From positions 218,656-282,655 of the forward strand of contig NZ_JASVWF010000009.1 of assembly GCF_030286555.1 (NCBI RefSeq): DNA of 64,000 nt, in the 5' to 3' direction. Position numbers and translations under genes: made by a program. Source of the stretch: Actinomycetospora termitidis (GTDB lineage Bacteria > Actinomycetota > Actinomycetes > Mycobacteriales > Pseudonocardiaceae). Below are positions 33,743 to 43,255 of this stretch, one piece after another. The notes below the pieces were generated by a model that was not told where the DNA came from, did no database searches, and saw only the letters and a list, made by a program, of their open reading frames with translations. Each line of letters begins with the position of its first letter. Within the stretch, counting starts at the first letter, position 1.

Positions 33743-34756
33743 ATGCGGATCGGGGTCAACGTCGGGCACTTCGCGGGCGCACCGCCGGCCTCGTTGGCGG
33801 CCCGTCTGCGCGAGATCGACGAGGCGGGCTTCGCGTCGGTGTGGTTCGCCGAGGCGTACGGCTCCGACGTGTTCACCCCGCTGGGGTTCGCGGCGGCGCT
33901 GACGTCGCGGGTGCGGCTCGGGACGGCGGTCGCGCAGGTGCCCGCACGCACCCCGGCGGCGACCGCGATGGCCGCCATGACGCTCGACCACCTGTCCGGC
34001 GGGCGGGTGGTCCTGGGCGTCGGCGCCTCCGGCCCGCAGGTGTCCGAGGGCTGGCACGGCGTCCCGTACGCCCGGCCGCTCGCCCGCACGCGGGAGTACG
34101 TGTCCGTCGTGCGGCAGGTCCTCGCGCGCGAGGCGCCGGTCCGCAACGACGGCGAGTACTTCCCGCTGCCCTCGCCCGGCTCCGAGCTGGGGAAACCGCT
34201 GCGCTCGTCGTTGCACCCGTACCGGCCGTCGCTGCCCGTGGTGCTGGGCGCGGAGGGTCCGAAGAACATCGCGCTGTCCGCCGAGATCGCGGACGGCTGG
34301 CTCGCGATGTTCGTCGCGCCGGCGTTCGACGACTTCTACCGGCAGGCCCTCGACGAGGGCTTCGCGCGGCGGGGTGGCCGACCGGAGGGCTTCGAGGTGG
34401 TCGCGACGGTGCCCGTGGTGCTCGACGACGACGTCGAGCGCGCCGCCGACCGCCTCCGTCCGGAACTCGCGCTCTACATGGGCGGGATGGGCGCGCGCGG
34501 GGCGAACTTCCACCACGACGTCTTCGTCCGCATGGGATACGAGTCCGTGGCCCGTCGGGTGCAGGAGCTCTACCTCGACCGGCGCAAGGACGAGGCCGCG
34601 GCGGCGATCCCGACGGAGCTCGTCGACGAGGTCGCGCTGATCGGGTCGGTCGACCGCGTGCGCCGGGGACTCGACCGGTGGGACTCCACCATCGTCGACG
34701 AGATCGCCGTCCAGGGCCTGCCCGACGACCTCGCCGCGGTCGCGCGGTTGCTGTAG
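33743..34756 (+). CDS. LLM-class F420-dependent oxidoreductase
   Basis: 337 residues with a luciferase-like TIM barrel: GFASVWFAEAYGSDVFTPLGFAA, VRLGTAVAQVPARTPAATAM, LSGGRVVLGVGASGPQVSEGWHG and LPVVLGAEGPKNIALSAEIADGW. The GxSGPQxxEGWHG pattern is typical of actinobacterial F420-dependent members. Likely oxidises or reduces an intermediate of the acid activated by the preceding ligase. Start ATG lies three bases after that gene's stop. Confidence 0.85.
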   Translation: MRIGVNVGHFAGAPPASLAARLREIDEAGFASVWFAEAYGSDVFTPLGFAAALTSRVRLGTAVAQVPARTPAATAMAAMTLDHLSGGRVVLGVGASGPQVSEGWHGVPYARPLARTREYVSVVRQVLAREAPVRNDGEYFPLPSPGSELGKPLRSSLHPYRPSLPVVLGAEGPKNIALSAEIADGWLAMFVAPAFDDFYRQALDEGFARRGGRPEGFEVVATVPVVLDDDVERAADRLRPELALYMGGMGARGANFHHDVFVRMGYESVARRVQELYLDRRKDEAAAAIPTELVDEVALIGSVDRVRRGLDRWDSTIVDEIAVQGLPDDLAAVARLL

Positions 34757-34830
34757 GCGCCGCCCTCCCCGGAACGTCAGCACTGCGGCCATGCTGACAC
34801 TGGACGTCACAAAGGCCGCAACGACGACGC

Positions 34831-35439
34831 TCAGGTGGGCAGCTGCGGCCGCGCGCCCGGCGCGTGGACCACGGTGATCAGGCCCTCGACCCCTCGGCGG
34901 AACGTGTCGTCGGTGTCGCCGGACGCGTCGATCGAGGCCGCGCTCATGGCCCCGTCGCGCAGCATCAGGAAGTGCCGGGCGGCCCGTTCCGGACGAGCCC
35001 CGGGTCCCTCGCCGCGGTAGACCTCGGCGAACAGGTCGCGGAGCGCGCCCACGAAACATGCCCGGTGGGCCACGACCTCCCGGTGCACCGGATCCGCCGG
35101 GTCGGGGAACTCGGCCGCCGCCCGCAGGAACGCGCAGCCGCGGAACTCCGACCGCGAGAGGTCGTCGGCGATCGAGGCTGCAACGGCGCGCAGGGCGTCG
35201 GCTGCCGTCGAGGCGGACTCCGTGGCCGTCCGCACCTGTGCCCGGACCTGCTCGTCGGCCGCCCGGAGGTAGGCGACGACCAGGTCCTCCTTCGACGGGA
35301 AGTGCCGGTAGAAGGTCGCCCGGGTCACCTGCGCCTCCGACACGAGGCGGTCGACGCCGACGGCGCGGATGCCCTCGCCGTAGAAGAGCCCGCTCGCCGT
35401 CGCGAGGAGGCGCTCACGGGCTTCGGATCGGGCCGGCAC
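34831..35439 (-). CDS. TetR-family regulator
   Basis: 202 residues. HTH IRAVGVDRLVSEAQVTRATFYRHFPSKEDLV and a C-terminal domain with FRGCAFLRAAAEFPDP, typical of the AcrR/LmrA_YxaF-like group. GTG start at 35439. Divergent from a DUF308-like membrane protein gene; two copies of a 14-bp palindrome lie in the gap, so it probably represses both itself and that gene. Confidence 0.87.
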   Translation of the reverse strand: MPARSEARERLLATASGLFYGEGIRAVGVDRLVSEAQVTRATFYRHFPSKEDLVVAYLRAADEQVRAQVRTATESASTAADALRAVAASIADDLSRSEFRGCAFLRAAAEFPDPADPVHREVVAHRACFVGALRDLFAEVYRGEGPGARPERAARHFLMLRDGAMSAASIDASGDTDDTFRRGVEGLITVVHAPGARPQLPT

Positions 35440-35458
35440 GGTGTCGACGCTAGCAGAA

Positions 35459-35472
35459 AGAACGATCGGTCT
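35459..35472. promoter_or_regulatory. TetR operator copy 1
   Basis: AGAACGATCGGTCT, 13 of 14 bases matching the perfect palindrome AGAACGATCGTTCT found 53 bp further on. It lies 20 bases upstream of the TetR gene start, in position to block that gene's transcription. Confidence 0.6.
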
Positions 35473-35511
35473 TGACCGAGTGTCCAGTGGTGGAGCATCG
35501 TGCTGGGAGGA

Positions 35512-35525
35512 AGAACGATCGTTCT
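35512..35525. promoter_or_regulatory. TetR operator copy 2
   Basis: AGAACGATCGTTCT, a perfect 14-bp palindrome 22 bases upstream of the DUF308-like gene, next to its ribosome-binding site (GGAGGAG). The near-identical copy at 35459 makes it a likely binding site for the divergent TetR protein. Confidence 0.65.
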
Positions 35526-35546
35526 ACTTCGCTGGAGGAGCCTGCC

Positions 35547-36110
35547 ATGTCCGTCACCACCCCGACCCGTCGCTCGTCGCCGGGTCGCGAGCAGGCATCG
35601 CTGCTCCTGGGGCGCATCGTCGTCGCGCTCGTGTGGGCGGCGGCCCTGCTCGCGACCGGCCCGGGCCTCGGGGTCGCCACCGCCGTCGTGCTGGTGCTCT
35701 ACCCGGTCGCCGACCTCGTGCTCGTCGTCGTCGACGCGCTCCGGTCTCGTCGCGCCGGGCCGGTGAGTCGGGGGGCCGGGTTCGGTCTCGCGTTCAACGT
35801 CGTGGTCAGTGCGATCGCCGCCGTGGCCCTCGCTGTGGCCGCGTCCTCCGGGGTGTCGAGCGTGCTGACGGTGTGGGGGGTCTGGGCGGTGGTCGCCGGG
35901 CTGGGGCAGTTCGTCGTCGCGCTCGCCCGGCGTCGGACCCGGCGCGGACAGTGGCCACTGATCGCCAGCGGCGGGCTGTCGTGCCTGGTCGGCCTGGGGT
36001 TCGTCGTGATGTCGGCCGGGCCGGCGCCCGCGTTGACGCCGCTGGCCGGGTACGCGGCGGCGGGCGCGGTGTTCGCCCTCGTCGGGCTGCTGCGTCTGCG
36101 CGCGGCCTGA
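35547..36110 (+). CDS. DUF308-like six-TM membrane protein
   Basis: 187 residues with six hydrophobic segments arranged in pairs, as in DUF308/HdeD-like proteins, which have been linked to acid or envelope stress. ATG is preceded by GGAGGAG. Short basic loops (LRSRRAG, ARRRTRRGQW) face the cytoplasm. Regulated, by location, by the TetR protein encoded divergently. Confidence 0.7.
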   Translation: MSVTTPTRRSSPGREQASLLLGRIVVALVWAAALLATGPGLGVATAVVLVLYPVADLVLVVVDALRSRRAGPVSRGAGFGLAFNVVVSAIAAVALAVAASSGVSSVLTVWGVWAVVAGLGQFVVALARRRTRRGQWPLIASGGLSCLVGLGFVVMSAGPAPALTPLAGYAAAGAVFALVGLLRLRAA

Positions 36111-36112
36111 GG

Positions 36113-36152
36113 TTGTCGGACCCCTGGTGCATACTCTCGAACAGGAGTTCGA
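36113..36152 (+). promoter_or_regulatory. DNA-damage promoter: LexA box plus PafBC-like elements
   Basis: TCGAACAGGAGTTCGA at 36137-36152 is a perfect actinobacterial SOS box (TCGAAC-N4-GTTCGA), 14 bases before the ATG of the DUF4262 gene. Just upstream, TTGTCGGAC at 36113-36121, eight bases, then CATACT resembles the RecA-independent mycobacterial damage promoter (TTGTCR-type, spacing 8, TAnnnT), with one mismatch at the -10. Both damage pathways may meet here. Confidence 0.65.
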
Positions 36153-36166
36153 ACGAGGAGCGTGCG

Positions 36167-36649
36167 ATGTGCTGGAAGTGCCGGGAACCGGGGGTCACGA
36201 AGGCGGAGGCCGACGCGCGGATGTTCGCGATGATCGAGCGCTACGGCTGGGCGATCCAGTACGTGGGGGCCGACCGGGTGCATCCGCCGTGGGCGTACAC
36301 CGTCGGCCTGGTGCAGGACGACCTGGCGGAGCTGGTGGTGACGGGGCTGTCGAGGGAGCGGGCGGCCGAGGTGCTCAACGACGTGGCGCACGAGGTCGCC
36401 TGGCACGACGGGGAGTGCCTCCCGGGGCAGCGGTTCCCGCTCGAGGACGGGACGACGATCGAGGTCGTCGAGCTCCCGCACCCCGACGCGCACCTGCGGG
36501 TCGTCACCGACCTCTTCCCCGACCTGCCGTTGCGGGCGCAGCAGCTGGTGTGGTGCGACGACCGCGGACGGTGGCCCTGGGATCGGCGGTTCCGGGGCCG
36601 CCGGGGCGGTCAGCCGGTGCTCGGCCCCCGCGCCGAGACCGGGGCGTAG
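36167..36649 (+). CDS. DUF4262 protein, probably damage-inducible
   Basis: 160 residues. MCWKCREPGVT at the start, then YGWAIQYVG, PWAYTVGLV and HDGECLPGQRF, which I recognise as DUF4262. The family has no established activity. The CxxC near the start may bind metal. The perfect LexA box directly upstream says it belongs to the SOS response. Its 3' end overlaps the convergent PP-loop ATPase gene by 40 bases. Confidence 0.75.
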   Translation: MCWKCREPGVTKAEADARMFAMIERYGWAIQYVGADRVHPPWAYTVGLVQDDLAELVVTGLSRERAAEVLNDVAHEVAWHDGECLPGQRFPLEDGTTIEVVELPHPDAHLRVVTDLFPDLPLRAQQLVWCDDRGRWPWDRRFRGRRGGQPVLGPRAETGA

Positions 36650-37278
36650 ACGAAGCCGTCGCGCTCGTAGGGCCGGCCGACCGTCACGTCGACGGGCTGG
36701 GCGAACCCCGGTGCGTCGGTGACGAACGTGTGGAACTCGCCGTGCTCGCCGCACGGGTCGACATCGGCGGGGAGATCACGGAGGAGGTCCTCGTCCCACA
36801 CCCGACCCGCGATCCCGGCAGGCACCTGGGCGGGGTCGAGGCACACGACGACGGCCCGGACGCCCGCGTCGAGCATCTCCCGCGCCAGCTCGGCCGTCGG
36901 TCGCTGCCAGAGTGGGAAGCGTGGTTCCAGCCCGGTCCCGACGAGGCCCTGCTCGCGGTAGGCGCGGACGTCGGCGAGGAAAAGGTCGCCGTGGACGACC
37001 TCGTCGGCGCCCGCGGCCCGCAGCGCGGCGAAGGCGGCTCCGGTCTCCCGCTCGTAGACGTCGTTCGGGCAGGGCCACGGGAGGTCGACCGTGCGCAGCG
37101 GCAGGTCGAGCGCGGCGGCCTGGGCGTGCAGGAGCTCGACGGGCACGCGGCTCATGGCGACGACGCCATCGGTCACGGTCGTCAGCAGTCCGCCGATCTC
37201 GGCCTCGTCGCGCACGTCGTGCAGCGCGAAGGCGCTGTCCTTCCCGCACGACCAGCTGATCCAGGCCCGCGGGCTCAC
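36610..37278 (-). CDS. Dph6-like PP-loop ATPase
   Basis: 222 residues. SWSCGKDSAFAL is the PP-loop of the adenine-nucleotide alpha hydrolase superfamily, and VVHGDLFLADVRAYREQG and GEFHTFVTDAPGF match the Dph6/diphthine-ammonia ligase-related bacterial group. Substrate in bacteria is unknown. GTG start overlaps the stop of the enolase-superfamily gene (GTGA), so the two are coupled. Confidence 0.8.
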   Translation of the reverse strand: MSPRAWISWSCGKDSAFALHDVRDEAEIGGLLTTVTDGVVAMSRVPVELLHAQAAALDLPLRTVDLPWPCPNDVYERETGAAFAALRAAGADEVVHGDLFLADVRAYREQGLVGTGLEPRFPLWQRPTAELAREMLDAGVRAVVVCLDPAQVPAGIAGRVWDEDLLRDLPADVDPCGEHGEFHTFVTDAPGFAQPVDVTVGRPYERDGFVYAPVSARGPSTG

Positions 37279-38351
37279 GCGCGGTACCGGTCGACCGCGT
37301 CCTCGTCCCACTCCACGCCGCTGCCGGGTTCGTCGGGCAGCACCACGGCGCCGTCGACTACGCGGGCGGGGGAGCGGAGGACCTCGGCCGCCATGTCCAG
37401 GTACTCGAGGAGGAAGGCACCCGGGGTGACCGTGAGCAGGGCGGCGCTGATCTCCGGCCAGAAGTGGCTGGAGACCGGGAGGCCCGCGGCGTGGGCCAGG
37501 GGTGCGGCGCGGAGCCAGCCGGTGACGCCGCCGATCCGCGCGACGTCCAGCATCGCGTGGTCGCTCGCGCCGGCCGCGATGCTCGCGTTCATCTCGTCGA
37601 CCGCCCACCAGCTCTCGCCGAGCTGGATCGGCGTCGACACCGCGGAGCGGATGCGGGCATGACCGTGCGCGTCGTCGGCGCGGGTCGGCTCCTCGACCCA
37701 CATCAGGTGCTCCCCGGCGAGGGCGTTCACGCGGCGGATCGCCTCGGGGACGGGCAGGCTCTGGTTGAAGTCGACCGCGATGTCGGCGTCCGGCCCGACG
37801 GCCTCGCGCAGTGCGGCGATGACCTCCCGGTCCCGGGCGAGCCCGGCCGACCCGACCTTGACCTTGTACGCGTCGAACCCGAGTTCGGCGAGCTTCCCGG
37901 CCTCCGCGCGGACCTCTTCGGGCGCCATGCGCCGCAGGCTGCCGTAGGCGCGGACCGGCCGCGGCTCGCCGCCGAGCAGCCGCACCAGCGGCAGCCTGGC
38001 CCGTCGGGCGAGGACGTCCCAGAGCGCCATGTCCAGCCCGGAGATCGCCATGGTCGCCAGGCCCTGCGGGCGAAGCAGCCGCAGCCGGGCGCGCAGGTCG
38101 GCCTCGACCGCCCGTGGTGCGTCCGCGGTCCCGGCGACGGCCGCGCCCAGCTCCTCGACCAGGCTCGTCAGCGCCGGCAGCACCATCGGCGTGTAGCAGA
38201 ACAGGTACGCGTGCCCGACGACGCCGTCGGAGGCCGTGACGTCGATCAGCACCAGGGGCGCCGTCGGGACCTCGCCGCTCGCGGTCTGCAGGGGCGGGTC
38301 GAGGGGCGCCAGTACGGCTCGCGCGGACACGGATCGCACCGTCGTGGTCAT
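37275..38351 (-). CDS. Mandelate racemase/muconate lactonizing enzyme family protein
   Basis: 358 residues of the enolase superfamily. KVKVG (catalytic Lys pair region), DFNQSL, EEPTRADD and LGESWW positions give the metal ligands Asp, Glu and Glu, and SSHFWPEIS holds the C-terminal His. This resembles the mandelate racemase subgroup. ATG at 38351 is nine bases after GGAGG; ATG at 38360 abuts it. Likely acts on a sugar acid or aromatic acid. Confidence 0.85.
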   Translation of the reverse strand: MTTTVRSVSARAVLAPLDPPLQTASGEVPTAPLVLIDVTASDGVVGHAYLFCYTPMVLPALTSLVEELGAAVAGTADAPRAVEADLRARLRLLRPQGLATMAISGLDMALWDVLARRARLPLVRLLGGEPRPVRAYGSLRRMAPEEVRAEAGKLAELGFDAYKVKVGSAGLARDREVIAALREAVGPDADIAVDFNQSLPVPEAIRRVNALAGEHLMWVEEPTRADDAHGHARIRSAVSTPIQLGESWWAVDEMNASIAAGASDHAMLDVARIGGVTGWLRAAPLAHAAGLPVSSHFWPEISAALLTVTPGAFLLEYLDMAAEVLRSPARVVDGAVVLPDEPGSGVEWDEDAVDRYRA

Positions 38352-38381
38352 CGCCGTCATCCTCCGCCTGCTCAACGTATA

Positions 38382-39911
<1,530 letters not shown>

Positions 39912-40891
39912 CCCGTGAACCGCACCAGCAGGGATCGTTGCGCCCGGGCGGCCACGGGAGGAGCGGTCCGGGCGGTACCGGGGTCCCGTCGTCGGCGAGG
40001 AACACCGCGAGCATGTCCGGCGTGCCGACCTCGATGACCGGGAGGTCGCTCGGATCGCTCGCCTGCATCCTGCGTTCGATCACCGCGCGGTGCTCGTCCC
40101 AGGTGGGCGGGGAGTCGTCCTCCTCGGGAGGGAGCGCCGCGAGGAGCTTCGCGTAGGCGGCCTCGGGCCAGAAACGGAAGTCGCTCACCTCGTCGTCGTC
40201 GACCTGCTCGGCGACACGATCGGTCTCGTCGAGCGGGAGGTCCATCTCGCGTCGGAGGTCGTAGCGCAGGACGAGCAGCCGATCGGCGATGTCGAAGGCG
40301 TCCTGCTCGACGTCGGAGTCGTCCTCGGCGCGATCGGCGACTCCGAGCGCGGTCGCCAGCGCCGCCGTCAGCCATTCCTCGGCCAGCTCGTGGCGGCCGT
40401 TCTCCACGAGCGGTGTGATGACGTAATGGTCGGCGAGCAGGTCCCGGCTGAGCTGTGGGCGGAGCGCCCGGAGCAGCGCCATGCCGTCGTCCTCGTGCCC
40501 GTACCGCAGGAGGAGGTCCGCGTGCTCGCCGCGGGAGTTGAAGTGGTCCCGCCGGCCCTCGGACACCTCGACGCCCCGTGCCGACAGCTCCAGGGCCCGC
40601 GCCTCGTCCTTGAGCTTCGCGGCTGCACTCGCCGCCAGCGTCAGCGCGTACGGGACGTCCTCCGGGTCCGCGATCCGGTCCTCGTCGACGGCCGCCACGA
40701 GCTCCGCGAGCATCTCCTGGGGGTCGGTCGGGAACGCCAGGTCGCCGTACGCGTCGAGGTCGTCGCTGGTCAGGGTGCGCGCCACGACCAGCACCGTACG
40801 GCCGGGGCGTGGCGCCCTGCGCGGAGGCCGGTCGACCGCCCGGATCCTGTGGCGGCGGGCAGCCGTCGCGTGCTCGGGCTCAGGACCACGC

Positions 40892-40926
40892 CGCCGAACC
40901 GCTTCCACCGGAATCGGATCTGCGGC
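40892..40926. repeat. Single unit of the TTCC-ACC-GGAA hairpin family
   Basis: GCCGAACCGCTTCC, loop ACC, GGAATCGGATCTGCGGC; it shares the words CCGCTTCCACCGGAATCGGA and TGCGGC with the units of the long repeats at 750 and 13545. It lies upstream of the SEC-C gene in the 526-bp gap 40786-41311, which has no gene and also holds two larger stem-loops. Confidence 0.7.
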
Positions 40927-41080
40927 ACCGTGCCGGACCCCGGGTCGCGCTCGGTGAATGCGACGACTCCGCCGGCACGCCGCTCACCGTCCGCCGAGCA
41001 CCTCGGCCACGTGCTCCAGCCAGCCGCTCCAGGTCGTCGTCCGGGCAAGGTCCCGACTCCGAGGTCCGGCGCCGCGACCT

Positions 41081-41153
41081 GACCAAGATCACCGCAACGA
41101 AGAGGATCCGGGCGCTCACCGTCCAGATCCTCGTTGTCCTGGTGATCTTGGTC
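41081..41153. repeat. Long stem-loop A with conserved loop
   Basis: Outer arms GACCAAGATCACC and GGTGATCTTGGTC are a perfect 13-bp match; inner arms, including GGATC/GATCC, continue the stem imperfectly. The 17-base loop contains GGCGCTCACCGTCC. Only 45 bases separate it from stem-loop B, whose loop contains nearly the same word although the stems are unrelated in sequence. Confidence 0.75.
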
Positions 41154-41198
41154 GGGAGCAGGTGGTGGTGCCCGCCTCACGTCGGTCGGCACAGCAAC

Positions 41199-41243
41199 AG
41201 ATGTAGCGGATCTGCGCGCTCAGCGTCCGAATCCGCTACATCT
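41199..41243. repeat. Long stem-loop B with conserved loop
   Basis: Arms AGATGTAGCGGAT and ATCCGCTACATCT are a perfect 13-bp match around a 19-base loop containing GCGCTCAGCGTCC, one base different from the loop word of stem-loop A. It lies 69 bases beyond the immunity gene stop, so it could also end that transcript. Confidence 0.75.
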
Positions 41244-41311
41244 TCACGCCGCGGACCGGCTCGGACGGTCACCGATGAGCTCCGGACAACGGTCGCAGGA
41301 TTCGCCGCGAT

Positions 41312-41632
41312 TCAATGATCGGCGCGCCGCCGCACGCTGGCCTCCAGCCGCGAGGCCACGAACTCCAACCACGCCGCATCGGTCCAACCGTCGGCCCAGT
41401 ACGCATAGGCGACCTGGGCCTCGGTCATCCGCTGTCGGAGGGCCTCGTCCGATTCGGACACCGCGAGGGACCGAGCTTCCGCGGCCGCTCGGCGGACGTA
41501 CTCGACCTCCTCGTCCTGCCCGAAACCGTCGATCGTGCCCTCCGGGGTCCCGTCGTACTCGAGGTCGAAGTCCTGGTGGAAGTAGGCGAGGAGGAGCGTC
41601 TCGAGATGTGGCCATCGAGCCAGGGCGGTCAC
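41312..41632 (-). CDS. CdiI-like immunity protein
   Basis: 106 residues: WPHLETLLLAYFHQDFDLEY, then a helical acidic remainder, closely matching CdiI_2-type contact-dependent inhibition immunity proteins (the AYFHQDW-type motif is diagnostic). The GTG is eight bases after AGGAG and 12 bases after the toxin stop. It would bind and neutralise the RNase A-type domain of the adjacent toxin. Confidence 0.82.
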   Translation of the reverse strand: MTALARWPHLETLLLAYFHQDFDLEYDGTPEGTIDGFGQDEEVEYVRRAAAEARSLAVSESDEALRQRMTEAQVAYAYWADGWTDAAWLEFVASRLEASVRRRADH

Positions 41633-41643
41633 GCTGCCGTCTC

Positions 41644-42912
41644 CTATCGCTGGGGGTACGAGGTCAGGACGTAGAAGCCGTCGGGTTGCGTCGCGTCCCT
41701 GCGCAGGACGAGACGTGTTCGGTGCACTTCGACCGCGTCGGTCGGCGCCGTCGCCGAGCGATCGATGCTGATGCCCACCGCTTGCCGGTGCTCGAAGTCC
41801 ACGACCCGGCTCCTCGCCGACGTGTTCGCCAGCCAGTCGTCGATGGCTCCTCTGTTGCCCTCGAGATTCTCCGACACACTGCGCTCGGCGATGGCCCGGT
41901 CGAAGAAGCTCGAGGCCGAAGGTATCGGTCGCGGGGCGTTCCGGACCCGGTCGAACAGCGCCTGCTCGTCCGTGCCGATGTGCACCTTGTGGGGCGCGAG
42001 GGTGTGCCCGCCGGCGTCCTCGTGGTGCTGCAGTCCGCCGCTCGGAGCGAGTGGAGTCTGGTTCTCCCCGCGGAGCCGCCGCAGCTTCTCGAGCTTCGTC
42101 AGCCCCTTCGTGCCGATGACGCCGGCGAGGACGGTCGGTGTCCGCCCGATCGCCTCGTCCAGGCCACCGGTCCCGTAGGACTCGCCGACCGGCGCGACCG
42201 TCCCCTCCACGACCGCCCGGCCCGCGCCGACCGGGTCCGCGACGGTCGCCGTCGCCGTGTCCCACGTGCTCGCCCACGCCGGCCCGAAGCCGTCGGAGAA
42301 CGGGTTGAGCAGGGTGGCGAGGCCGGAGACCGAGTCGACGACCTCGCCCGACACGTCGCCCGCGGCCTTCACGAGCCCGTCCCCGAGCGTGCCGTCCCGG
42401 CCCACGACCGGACCGAGCTCCGGCACCGGAACCAAGCCCGCCAGCACCGTCGCCGCCTCCGCCAGAGCACGCGCCGCGACCTCGTTCGCCTCGAGGGCTC
42501 GGTCCTGCGCACTCTGCATCGCGTTCGCGCCGTCGGTGAGCGTCTGGACCGCGGAGTCCCGCGCCGCATCAGCCGCCGCAGCCGCACCGGAACCCGTCGC
42601 GAGTTGCGCCGCCTCGCCGTCTTGCGCCATCTGCTCGCCGAGCGCGAAGTCCCGCTGTGCATCGCGCAGCGCCTCCGCATACACCGCGAGGGGTGGCGCC
42701 GACCGCGCGACCGCATCGACCGCCCGCTCCAGCTCGAGCGCGTGCCGTTCGATCAGCTCCAGCGCGGCCGGCGCAGCGCGCCCGCTCCACTCGGCGGTCA
42801 CCGCCCGACCGCGCGCCGCCAGTCCTTCGCGGGCGAACTGCAGCGCACGAGCCGCCGTCGTCAACTCGGTCGAGGCAGCGAGCACGGCCTCCGGGTCTCC
42901 GAGCACCGCCAT
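41644..42912 (-). CDS. ESX-type polymorphic toxin with RNase A-like C-terminus
   Basis: 422 residues. Residues 1-110 are helical with AEWSGRAAPAALELIERH (a WxG turn), a type VII targeting head; the middle is helical and glycine-rich. Residues 300-422 match the bacterial CdiA-CT RNase A domain: GGHTLAPH with the first catalytic-type His, SSFFDRAIAERSV, RSRVVDFEHRQAVG, RLVLRRD and FYVLTSYP. Likely a secreted ribonuclease used against competitors. ATG shares a base with the WXG gene's TGA. Confidence 0.83.
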   Translation of the reverse strand: MAVLGDPEAVLAASTELTTAARALQFAREGLAARGRAVTAEWSGRAAPAALELIERHALELERAVDAVARSAPPLAVYAEALRDAQRDFALGEQMAQDGEAAQLATGSGAAAAADAARDSAVQTLTDGANAMQSAQDRALEANEVAARALAEAATVLAGLVPVPELGPVVGRDGTLGDGLVKAAGDVSGEVVDSVSGLATLLNPFSDGFGPAWASTWDTATATVADPVGAGRAVVEGTVAPVGESYGTGGLDEAIGRTPTVLAGVIGTKGLTKLEKLRRLRGENQTPLAPSGGLQHHEDAGGHTLAPHKVHIGTDEQALFDRVRNAPRPIPSASSFFDRAIAERSVSENLEGNRGAIDDWLANTSARSRVVDFEHRQAVGISIDRSATAPTDAVEVHRTRLVLRRDATQPDGFYVLTSYPQR

Positions 42913-43226
42913 CAGAACCCCGGCACGGCGGCACCCGAGATGCTCCGCGACGCCGCGGCGTCGGAGGTCTCGTAGTCGGTCGAGGCAGCGTCCAGAGCAG
43001 CGGCCGTCTCCTCGATGCTGCGCCGGGCCGCGTCGATCGCCTTATCGAGCTGCGACGCCAACTCGTTCGCCGCTCCGGCGAGCGGACCCACGCCCGACGA
43101 CTGCGCCGCGGACTGCGCCGCCGCGCTCGCCCGGCCCCCGGCTGCATCGAGTCCGCCTGCGTCCCCACGCAGTCCGGCGGCACCGGCGCGGAGCTGCTCG
43201 GGGCGGACGTCGAAACCGTCGGGCAC
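42912..43226 (-). CDS. WXG100-like partner of the toxin
   Basis: 104 residues: MPDGFDVRPEQLRAGAAGLRGDAGGLDAA, two amphipathic helices, no signal peptide; size and pattern of EspA/WXG100-like ESX proteins, though the exact WXG triplet is missing (SGVGPLAG at the turn). GTG at 43226 is 30 bases past the previous stop; a longer start would overlap the lyase gene. First gene of the toxin-immunity cassette. Confidence 0.72.
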   Translation of the reverse strand: MPDGFDVRPEQLRAGAAGLRGDAGGLDAAGGRASAAAQSAAQSSGVGPLAGAANELASQLDKAIDAARRSIEETAAALDAASTDYETSDAAASRSISGAAVPGF

Positions 43227-43255
43227 GTCCAGAGCGTGGCCGACGGCCGCCCGCG

